Assembly: GCF_963676685.1 (NCBI RefSeq)
Contig: NC_092345.1
Location: forward strand, 48,133,838-48,197,837
Direction of reading: 5' to 3'
Source: Mytilus edulis
Lineage: Eukaryota; Mollusca; Bivalvia; Mytilida; Mytilidae
DNA length: 64,000 nucleotides
The notes beneath the pieces were generated by a model, which saw only the letters and a program-made list of their open reading frames with translations, did not search any database and was not told where the DNA came from. The translations under genes and the position numbers were made by a program. This document shows, one piece after another, positions 11,381 to 23,200 of this stretch. The stretch's first letter is position 1; each line of letters starts with the position of its first letter.

Positions 11381-11929
11381 AAAGAGGCTTAAATCATCAG
11401 ATGGACAAAAAAACAAGTTGACGTGGCCGGGTACTTGTACATCCCAACAACAAAAAGACACTAGTTTAAGATCTGAGAGTACTCACAGTTAACTGACAGC
11501 TAGTTCAAAACAACTAACAACTTATATTAAAAAAAATCATGCATCTAAGACTAAATTATCAATCCGTACACATCCAACATCCAATGGATTTATTGTAAAC
11601 AGTCAGAGAAAAACATGACCTTGTGCAATGCCAAGATACAGATATCGACAGATTGTAGTTCCATGAATGTGTATATATATATATAGCATACTAGGAATAA
11701 TTAGTTTTGTGGTTCTTTTTTGTGTGCGTAGCATTCTCATTTGGTTTTTGTTGTCAGTGATATATTTGATATGTTTCCCTCAGTTTTAATTTGTAGCCTA
11801 GAGTTGTTTTCTCTAAATCGAATTATGACTTTCTAACAGCGGTATACTATTGTTTCCTTTATTTCGCCCATTTTTAAAGTAACCCGTATGTATTTTTCAA
11901 TTATATCGCTTTGAAAAGAGAAATTAAAT

Positions 11930-12110
11930 CCCCGTTCCATGTGTAAGGTCAATGAATTTGAGCGCACACTGAATTATTTTATGCGCACAGTATATTTAAG
12001 TTTTGCGCACAATATATTATATTGTGCGCACAAGATATTTTAGTTGTGCGCACAATATATTTTAATGTTATTTCAATGCATGTCCCTAGCAGGGCTCCGT
12101 AGAATTCATA
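11930..12110. repeat. Cluster of TGTGCGCACA-type palindromes, second copy
   Basis: GAGCGCACA, ATGCGCACAG, TTGCGCACAA, TTGTGCGCACAA (twice), right-flanked by CATGTCCCTAGCAGGGCTCC, which mirrors the left flank of the copy at 7565. Confidence 0.6.
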
Positions 12111-12229
12111 CCGACCATTGTTCAGTATAGATTACCTTAGCTGTGTTTGGCCAAAATTTTGGGACATTTTAGTCCTCAATGCTATTCGAATTCGTACTTA
12201 ATCTGGCCTACTAACATTTTTTTATTCGA

Positions 12230-12273
12230 GCGTCACTGAGGAATCTTTTGTAAACGAAACGTGCGTCTGTCGT
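12230..12273 (+). ncRNA. Degenerate hammerhead ribozyme motif
   Basis: GCGTCA, core CTGAGGA (T to G at position 7), weak stem II (ATCT versus AAAC), GAAA present, stem III ACGTGCGT, GTC, TGTCGT. Preceded by the same left flank as other copies (ATAGATTACCTTAGC, CCTCAATGCT). Confidence 0.5.
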
Positions 12274-12350
12274 TAATATAAAATTTCAATCCTGGTATAT
12301 ATGATGAGTTTATTCCCGAAGACAAAAAAGAAAGAAAAAAACATTCATAA

Positions 12351-12470
12351 TACTTTGAAAAGTAAAATAACAAAAATACCGAACTCCGAGGAGAATTCTT
12401 CACGGAAATTCCCTTAAGTTAATGGCAAAATCAATAGCTCAAACACATCAACCAATTGTCATATTTAATT
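12351..12470 (+). repeat. Dispersed repeat family 1, truncated
   Basis: It carries the 5' part (AAAAGTAAAATAACAAAAAT, then ACTCCGAGGAGAATTC) and stops after CACATCAACCAATTGTCATA. Confidence 0.5.
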
Positions 12471-12499
12471 TAACTTTCATCTATAAGTGATAGCACCAT

Positions 12500-14224
12500 G
12501 ACCAATATAATTACGTAGCCGCATTCAGTAGGATTAGGGATGTAAAATTTCTGACTTCTTGTGAAGAGAGTGTAACTCGCTCTAAGCACGTTAACAAAAA
12601 CATGCAAAATCTCAGGAAAATCCAGAAGAGGCCAAATGAATATAAAACGGAATAAAAGAGGAGTGAATTCAGGCACTCGAGTCTATGTTACGCAGCATGC
12701 AACACCCGTCGTACATACTTACTCTTGATATGCACTACTAAAGATAAGATAAAGCCTTCATGATAATGAATATCTCATTACTTCGCAGATCTCTTGCAAA
12801 TGGAATTAACACTTTATTATTTCGTGCCTCCGATCGGAAGCACTTGTATGATAACAGTAAATAAACTCCTGACGATGAATATAAATCCTTTTATATCAAT
12901 AACTCATCAAATATGAATATATAGCTCGAAGATTGTCGGAATTTGGACTTTGTATAATAACATGACTTATTTAGACCCAAAGAGAGAGAAATAAATATGA
13001 AATACAAATTCAATCAGCTACCTCATCATCACTTTCGTAGAGCGCCATTTAACGGTACGGGATTTTGAAATACGCAGTTGCGTTCGGATGGTCTAATGTA
13101 TGCAAAGTATCGGATGCGTCGAAAAGTGTCAATGCAATGCAGTCAGCATGTTTACTACTCTTCATGGCATTGTATAGATACGTGACCTTTGCATGGTAAA
13201 GCAAACGGTATATTCTTTTATAACTTGCCCTCATTTTCAAATTGCAGTACAAATAGTTTGTCCTTCATAAACAAAGAAACACACTAAGAGGAGTTTACCG
13301 TTAAAATTGTGCGTGTTATCGTCCAGTGTATACATTTAATTTTTCCATTAAACAACCAACAATTAATATATCAGGTAGCTAGTTAACGTAAGACATCAAT
13401 ATTGGTATTCACTGTTTTAGACAATGTGACAGAATAGCATACATGTATGTTTGGATTTTAGCAATTTAATTGGATAACTTTTGTTGGTCCTTCCATTCCA
13501 ACACTCCATGTATCTTACATTTACTGTGCATGATAATGGAACATAGACAGGAAGTCGGCCAAAGTTTAACTAGAATACTGTATTGTGAATAATGTACTAG
13601 CTGGTTTTTTTTTATTATTTTCAATTGAATGGGTCGATTTTGATTTTTTATGTTTTTTTTTCAATTTTCAATTGGTTTAAAGAATCATTGAACATAAGTG
13701 TAATTAAATCTTTTTGGCGCTTTGGTTATCAATACAACACTATTCTATTCTATTGTAACGGTTAGTGAAATCCTTTACATTTGTACACACGACGTATTTT
13801 GGGCTACTCCACGTGGGCTATGCACAGAATCTTCACCTTTCCCGTTTTTGCGTTTTCTATAAGGCAATTTGTATTAATATACATGCATTTGAAGAACATT
13901 ACTTGTTCTTTTATATTTATTCTATATTTTTTAAAGGTATCTTGGAATGATTATACAGTATTGTCTTAACTGTTTGACCACGGAACTTAATAAGATGCAC
14001 AAACTGATTCATGTGCACTCCAAGATGAATACACGAACATTGCAGATTAAAAAGCTGAGACGCATCCTTATAGGCTAAAAATACATTTGAAGATAAGATT
14101 GGTGTTGTATATATTTATCTATTCATTTGCTGCTGTCTATCTGTATCTATATATCAATTACATTATTAATGGTTGTCGTATGTATCTATAAATATCATCA
14201 CTAACAACAGCATATGTATATAGA
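12500..14224. other. 3' flank of SDR copy B, duplicated non-coding DNA
   Basis: Aligns in blocks with 39770-41235. No coding potential on either strand; conserved blocks near 13960-14110 have no stem-rich RNA signature I could recognise. Confidence 0.4.
14114..14119 (-). terminator. Possible variant poly(A) signal (GATAAA) of SDR copy B
   Basis: On the minus strand a GATAAA lies about 106 nt after the stop, at the place where aligned copy C has AATAAA. GATAAA is a weaker known variant, so this is a positional inference. Confidence 0.3.
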
Positions 14225-17200
14225 CTAATTGGTTTGTTCAGCTATGGATTTATAACATCCTGTATGACGGCTTATGAAATAATCTGAGATGAACTCTGGC
14301 AAATATGGACAGAAGATAGCATAAAGCTGTAAAATAAAAGCAAAAACATTACTAAATTGTAACAGCTGTTATTTCAAATACAAAAGACATATCATTTCAG
14401 TATAGCACTCACCAAACAGAATAAACCATAAACGATTTTCTATGAACCTAAAATATTATGATAAAAGAGAAGAGGGTTGGGTTTTTTTCTTATTTTTTTA
14501 TTTTTTTTTGTTTGTATTTATATTTAGTTTAAACTACTACATTATTTTTTTATCATTTCGATAATCTAATACATAATCTTTAATTATCATCAGAGGTAAT
14601 CGTAACAACGTGAAATCATTATACTACTATTGCAAAAAAATATTTTCGCGAGTTCGTTATATGTTCTGTCAAAAAGAAATCTATACAGCTAAAACTCAGT
14701 AGATAGATAGAAAATATTATATAGTTTTTCAATATCAAATCCGTATCAACTGAAGACATAAAACGGTGTGTGATATATACAGAAAAAGTTATATCAGTTC
14801 TCAATCAATAATAATAATTATTCTCAATCAAGCAATTTTAGATGGCATGACGAAGTACTACATATATTGGGTTTGATAAAGCCTTTGCAACCGGTATTGA
14901 TACCAATTACGTTGCGACATACAGATTAGGGGTGTGATTTGTACTTGTTTGACTTTATAACTATTTTGATCTATTAACACCACTGGGTCGATGCCACTGC
15001 TAGCGGACGTTTTGTTCCCGAAGGTATCACCAGTCCAATAGTCAGCACTTGGGTGTTGACATGATTATCAATTATATCATAATGTATGGTTATTTTTATA
15101 AATTTCCTGTTTAGAAAGCTTTAAATTTTTCGAAAAACTAAGAATTTTCTTATCCCAGGCATAGATTACTTAAACCATATTTAACAAAAAGTTTTTTTGA
15201 ATTTTGGGTCATCAATGCTCTAACTTTGTGCTTGTATGGCTTTATAATTATTTTGATCCGAGCGACACTGATGAGTAGTATGTAGACAAAACGCTCGTCT
15301 GGTGTATTAAATTAAAATCCTGGTACCTTTGATAAGCAATATCTGTCACTATCTGCACGAATGTTTGATACAGTACAATTTATCGCATTTACTATTCTAG
15401 GTCATTCAACTCTTGTCATTTTAGTATCAAAAACATATCGATCGGAGGGAACTTGAAAAGAAATGAAATTAAACAGCATGCTGAGCCTTACAATTTGGTA
15501 AATAATTTGGTGCTTTTTAAAGGTGTATATTGTGTAAAAATTATTTTTCTTGCAAAATAAATACCAACAAGAATGTGTCCCTAGTACACGGATGCCCCAT
15601 CCGCACTATCATTTTCTATATGCAATGGACCGTGGAATGAGGGGAAATCTCAAATTTGGCATTACAATTAGAAAGAATATATCATAGGGAACATATGTGA
15701 AGTTTCAAGTTGATTGGACTTCACCTTCATCAAATACCAAAAAAACAACTTTAACCTGAAGCGGGACAGACGAACGTACGAACAGACATCCGAACGGACG
15801 GACGAACGGACGCACAGACCAGAAAACATAATGCCCATAAAGGAGGCATAATAAGCAAGCCTAGCAACAGGTGAGAAATTCATATTCAATCCGCACAAAA
15901 TGCTCCTACCCATCCCACTCTTGAAAATCAAACAACATTCCCGTTTATTATGACCAGCTTTCATTTAAAAAATACCACCTTGCAAACCAACTTGTAAAAT
16001 TATCAACTTACAGCATAAATGTCACACAAGCCAGTTCCACCAGCAACAAGATACCGTGGTTTAGGTCGAATATTGACTAAGGCATCAACCATGGCATCCA
16101 TTATAGGAACGACATTTTTCTCCGCATTGGCATCAGTATATTCTGAGTTGAGCCCTAAAAACATCTGGTACATCAAATACGGGTACTTTTCACCATAGGT
16201 TTCTTTCATTTCCGGTGTAGATGCATTCCACATGTCATCGACATGTTTTTTCAACCGTTTACACTATGATAAAAATAAAGTCCATGTAACTATGTTAATG
16301 TTCATTATGTTATTACATAAAATATATGAATAGTATGTATTTCAGCTTGGCTTACTAACTGTTATCATTGATTCCCATTTTTGAATGGAAAATGATACAC
16401 GATTGAATTGGTTAATAATTAATCTTGTCAGAGTTTAATTACGGATTTTGTTTGTGGGACGTGCTGCTTAATCTTGAAATTTAGAATTCGGAGTAGTGTT
16501 TTTTTATTGCTATTTGGTCATGGCGATGTCGCCTGTTCTTTTATTGCTCCCCGTGATTCTGCTCTCTATTTCCGACTAGCAGCTAGAAATTGCATGTTAT
16601 AACAATTTGTTTAATAGGTTTTTCCACTTTTCTGTTGAAAGACCAATTGTATTTGCCCTGATTAGTAGGTCTTTTCACTTTTCTATGGAAAGACCTACTG
16701 TACTTGTTCTGTTCTGATTATATTTTTTTTTCTTCCGCCAAATTTTGCTTTTGCAATAATGTTTTGTTTCGCAACATGTCACTTAAATATTTCTTATATT
16801 GTATCGTATAGTGTATACGCTTAAACGTTTACCCAGCTAAAAACTTGTGTGTGCATCTCTTTGGTAACAAAAAAAGATATCGGCAAAATTATGTTTCTGA
16901 ATTGATCGGTACATTATCAGGATTTTTTTTTTCATAAACTTTGTTACCCTAGAATCCTTTTTTATTTTAGGCCCCTGTGTCCTAAGTTAGAAAATGAGGT
17001 CGAGGTCTTGTTCTAACTTTTGACATTTTCTAGTTTCTGTATTTTCTTTTTAAAGATATATATAAAAGAGCAAATTTTGTTCTTGAGATAAATTTTTGTT
17101 TCGCAATATGTCGCTTTGATATTTCTTATAATGGATTCATTTTAAAATTTAATCTGGCAAAGCCGAATTTTTTTTGTCACAGTTATCTCCCCATTCACTG

Positions 17201-20200
17201 TTTATCTTGTGTGTGCATCTTCTTCGTCTCAAAAAAAGATACCAATAAAATTCTCTCCGGAATTGTTCTTTAACATGTTAAAACCTCGGGAATGTTTAGT
17301 AAATTTGGATCGAAACCATCAAGTGAATTCTTCCTTATTGCGTAACTAAAATCCCGTTCCCTTCCACGAATGTGACCTACCGAATTAGATTATTTACTGG
17401 TTTGTAATAAAATGAGCGACACGACGGGCGACGCATGTATAGCAGGATCTATTTACCAATCCGGAGCATCTGAGTTCACCCCCAGTTTTTGGTGGGGCTC
17501 GTGTTGCTAAGTCTTTATTTTTCTATGTTGTGTCTTGTGTACTTCTTTATCTGTTTGTCTTTTTTTTTCGCCATGGTGTTATCAGTTTATTTTCGATCTA
17601 TGAGCTGGAATGTCCCTCTGGTATCTTTCACCCGTCTTTTATAGGAGTTACCAAATAAATTTGTCGGTATATTTGTAACTCATGAACTCAAAGAAATATA
17701 ACCCTCTAGAATCTTTTTTATTTGTAGCCCATGGGTCCCAACTTTCAAAATTAGGTCAAGGTCAAAGGTTTTTAATTTTCTTTCGAATCTGTTTGTTCAT
17801 TTATTTTGATAAAACATAGATGACTATTGCATAAGGAAATAGTTTCAATATTGTATGTTAAGACGTCATGGTACCAAAAAAGAGGGTACATGCATAATGC
17901 CGTCATTTGACGCTTCGGATATGATTTTCTTATTACTTACAAAGTATTTTTGTTAGTCTTAATGCATTTGTTTTTATAAAAAATTACTTGAATTATAAGT
18001 TATAAAGGATAATTTTACAGAAATTAATTATGAATGTCTAAATAAAGGCAACAGTAGTATACCGCTATTCGAAATTCATAAATCGATTAAGACAAAAAAC
18101 AAATCTGGGTGAAAAACTAAAACTGAGAGAAACACATCAAATATAAGAGGAGAACTACGGCACACCAGAAACACAACACTAAAATGTAACACACACAGAA
18201 ACGAACTATATTATAACAATGGTCATTTTCCTAACCTGCTACATGACATTTTAAGAACAAAATGGTGGGTTGAACATGGTTTTGTGGCCTGCAAAACCTT
18301 AAGCTTTCTGGTGAACGCACTCACAATTTGGTGAGTAAATTTGACTGTACTTACAAGCTTTCAAACTTCTTCGTCTGGTCTATGAAGGATAAACTCTTTG
18401 GCAAACCGACCAATCATTTGACATCTAAATAAAGTCCATCGGACTGTTTTTGAATTAATAAGTCCATTAAAACACAAGTTATTCATACATTTAATGACAC
18501 GATATAAGAAACCCTTGTCTTACCACTTCATCTGATGCAAATCCAGTAGCGTGTGAAAATGCTCCAGGCTCTATCATAGATACGCCGACGCCAAACTTTG
18601 CCATTTCTAATCGTAAGGAATCCGTCAAGGTCTCTACTCCATGTTTAGTAATATTGTAGTTGGAAAGACCTGGCCATGAAAATCTGCCAGCTACACTGGA
18701 TACATTCACAATTCTGCCTGAAAGAGATAAATAGGAGCAACAGAAGTATATCACTGTTCAATAGTAATAAATCGATTATTAAGCCAGGAGAAATCCGGTC
18801 ACAAATCAAAGCCAATGAAACGCATCAACACAGACAACTGAACTGAAATAAAAACAAACGGAAACATACATAGAAACAGACTTTTTGATAAATATGCATG
18901 ACTTGTTATAGGACATTTTATGAATCAAAAGGTGGTTGAACTTGATTTTTATTGCTAGCCGATCCTCCTGCTTATAAGGCAATGTTAACAATACCGCGTA
19001 AATGGCAACATTACGTGACAGAAGAACAGTACATACAAACTCAAGAAAAATCAGCACAGAGAAATACATGAATAAAATTATATTTTAGAACATTACAAAA
19101 TGTAACTGCATAATTCAACAGACAACCCTAATAACTTTGCGACAGCACACCAGGACACAACAAACGAAGTGTAAACTACACATAACGTGAATGGATCAAA
19201 TGACGTATGTTTGTGACATTTACATCATCACTGGTAAATTTTAAAAAATAAGAAAGATGTGCAAAAATATAAAATTGGGATTGATTTTTTTCTGGAATTT
19301 ACGGACTGTCATTTCAAAAGTACATTGATTTTTTTCCATGTTGAATAACTCATCGTGACTTTGAGAGTAATATAAACGCTGTTCCTATACTTTATATGTG
19401 TTTAAGTGCTTTGCATGTACTGACTTGTGTCATGAATTGATAACAATTATCCTCTGTTTTACTATCATTTTGTATTCAATACATCCATTCAATAGGATCT
19501 GAATAATGGTTTGACCAGGATATGAGGTGGATAACATCTGTTGAAAACATGTAAATCAACTCTATGGTACAATATTTAGCTTTACTTAACATGTTTAAAG
19601 GTCTCCTTCAACTTTGCTAAAAGTCTTTAGTACTCTTTATATGCATCACATACAGCGTCACAGCTTGTCAATAACAAGTTATATTTAATTTCTGCGGTCT
19701 GAACGGAAATTATATCACATTTTTTTCTTTATCCCGAATAGAAAAACCGATTAATAATCAAATGTCTATGAATGCAATCAGTAATTTATTACCCTAGATA
19801 TATTTTACTTAGTTTAAAATTTTGAGCTATTGGAGCTCAGGTACCTAACCAATCTCCACAGATTTCGGGCGTAAAATGGTGATAAAAAGTTAAACGTTCA
19901 TCCTCTATACATCTTCAAAACAGCTGTTTCCAATCCCAACGATTTTAGCATAACTAGAAAATATAAGTTTTTTGCTCTATTTCACGAAGACATATTTCTT
20001 CTTTTTAGCCAAAATATCAATGATTATCATTCACAATATTATATATATATATAAGCCCCGAGTTCATGAAAAGGGAATCTACCTTTAGATTTTCGAATCA
20101 TTGGTAGAAAAGCTTTGACGATTGCGATTTGACCGTTCAGATTAACTTCCTGACATTTTCTATAATGGTCTAGTAAACAGAACTCGATGTCTCCGGGTAT

Positions 20201-23200
20201 ACCAAATCCTGCATTGTTTATAACTCCCCATAAACCTGTAAAATATAGATCGTTTCAATTCCTAATGATATGATCACATGTGTCAATCAACTACATTAAT
20301 GGTTACATTTTCATAACAAAAAGTAAATTATCGGTGAACTTTGTGTTATCTTTTTAACTGGATATTAGATTCCAAAGAAAATATTTGAAATACTAATTTA
20401 AAATAACAATATCGCGAATCACTTTTAGACGCTCTTTCTGATACTTTTTGCGTATTTTATTCTATGATCAACTTGAACTTACCATGTTTAATATGACGGG
20501 TTTCACTGTTGGAAACGGTTCAGATGCTGACCGTGTAGGATTTTGACTGCCATGTTTAAGCAAATTTTGTTGAAATACGCTTTTAAAATGTTTATGCTTA
20601 GCTTGCCAAATCTTAAGTCATAGACGTACCTAATGAATAATCGAGATATACGAACATACTGATAGCATGACGTGTTTACTATTCGTACTTCTTAAAAGGT
20701 TCGAGGAACACTTGGGTAACAATTTTGAGGATCAGAACTTGAACCATCATCTAATGTCTTTCCAATGACCCTCCTTTTTTTAAACATAAAAATACCAAGA
20801 GACATAAGACTTACTATTTCTTAACACATATTGTTCCTCGATTGTTATTGAGGTAAAGTATACACACTAGTTTAGTTATGGCACATAGTTATCTGCAAGT
20901 TATATGTTTGACACCATGTCAGTGCTTTACTACGGAAGCCTTATAACAAATCATCAATTGTGGGTTTTTTTTAATTTTCCCTTATGCTTACGACATAGTT
21001 TTGAATTGATAATTTCTGTGTAATGCATTCAATGTCTCATCTGCGAATATCTTACAATTCTGAGTTTCATAGAATAATTAATAGTTTAACCTTCGCCTAT
21101 TTTCTGTACATGATCAACTGCATCCTGTATTTCCACTGACTTTGTGACATCTAACTGTATTAAATGCAGATTGGGTAACTTTCTATCCTTTAATTTGTTT
21201 GCTCCTTTGTCATTTATATCTAATACACCAGCAAACACTATAAAACCATCTTTAGCTAATCGAATAGCGATGAAGTGTCCAAAACCTATAAATATAGAAA
21301 AAAAAATAAATGGATATGTCAACGTTATTTTATCAATGTTATCTTATATCGAATGAAAATTTAAAAAAAAAAATAAGCAAATGTATACGTTTATATGGAT
21401 ACATCGATGCGTTTGAAACAGAAACGTAATCGACACAATCATATTACTGCTTAAAACATTGTTGTGAAAGATACCAGAGGGCCAGTCAAACTCATAAATC
21501 GAAAATAAACTGACAACGCCATGGCTAAAAACGAAGAAGACAAACAGACAAACAATAGTACACATGATACAACATAGAAAACTAAAGAATAAGCAACACG
21601 AACCCCACCAAAACCTAGGGGTGATCTCAGGTGCTCCGGAAGGGTAAGCATATCCTGCTCCAAATGTGGCACCCGTCGTGTTGCTTATGTGATAACAAAT
21701 CCGGTAAATAGTATAATTCGGTAGGTCACATTCATGAAAGGGAAGGGGATTGTTGTTAAGACCGATATCATTTGTGAATCGGTTATTCCATAACGGTCCA
21801 CCAACTCGTGATGGCGTCCGTAAAATTTACGATGAGATGATTTCAACTTCACCATTTGGAACTCTTGGTTTAATAGCTTCCTTGTGAGCAGCAACCCTCT
21901 ATCAAAAAAATTATGATAAGAAATGCAAGCACGGGAATATCGTATCAATTGGGAGATATATACCACGTATGCAGGTACTGCTGGAATGTTGCTACTTAGA
22001 AATGAAAAGTTCACAATTGGAAAGCTGAAATCATCTCTTTTGTCGTAAAGTTTTGTTTTTAACCCACCTTCATTGTCAATTTCTAGATGTAAGTCAAGAT
22101 ATGAGGTCGACTTAACTTTATCTGTATCCTTTATCTCTAGTTCGATGGGATAGATGCGTTCAACATAGTCACCAAATTTTGAATTATTTAATGAAAGAAC
22201 ATCATCTATATAGCGGATAGTAGAGTTAAAGGATATTGCTAACTTCTTATCTTTCTTCCTAAGAAGTTCCTGTATGAAGTCAGAGTTGTAATAATAAAGA
22301 AAAAAGTCGGCAAGAAGAGGGGCACAATTTGTTCCCATTGGAATGCCGACAGTCTGTTGAAAAACACGTCTTTCGAACGTAACAAATATGCTGGAAATCA
22401 AGAAATGAAGCATCGTGATAATGTCATTTTCAGAGAATTTTTTGTTTGAATCAGAGTGATCCTTTACAAAGTAGGATTTATCCCTCCCTAAGACAAGATA
22501 CTTGTATCTTCGTTTGCCATTCTTTTTTATGAAATAAAACAATACCAACTCTTTCCATTTGTCTTTTAGTTTGGAATGTGAAATACTTGTGTAAAGTGTA
22601 GAAAAGTCAAATGTTTTAATACTTTTACAAGATGAAAGAGAGTTAGATTCTCTGTACTCTCTTTCATTTTGTAATAGTATTAAAACATTTAAGTGTTTTG
22701 CAACATTTGGGTCTTTAAAAATTGACGTAGCATGGGCATTGATATACCCATTCAGTTTTTTAATTTTGATTTGTATCAACGACCTCACTGCCTTAACCCA
22801 TTCTGAGAGAGTGTCTACGTCTTCCTTCTCGCGCTTAGCCCATTGCCTGGCATAATCCTCGACTGAATCCATCAAAAAAATTTTAAGTTGTATTACCAAT
22901 TGAAGGGTTAAGCTCACGATATTTCAAACCTTTTGAAGGGAAGTGTTATTAACAAAGTTGAGGTCCACGGTAATAACGTGGCCAGCCGGATTATATGTGA
23001 ATTGGAAACTAGCACAAGTGCAATCAGGAGGTTTAGACTTGAAGTCGTCAATATTGAGATTACTGCAAAACCTGTTTGTAATTGAAAATTTTAGTTGCAA
23101 TAGGTTTAGTATAGGTATAAGAAATCATTGGTACAGACTGGTCTTTGAAATAAGGAGGTATTTTCGATTGAACTAATTTATGATGAAGAATATTGCCTAA

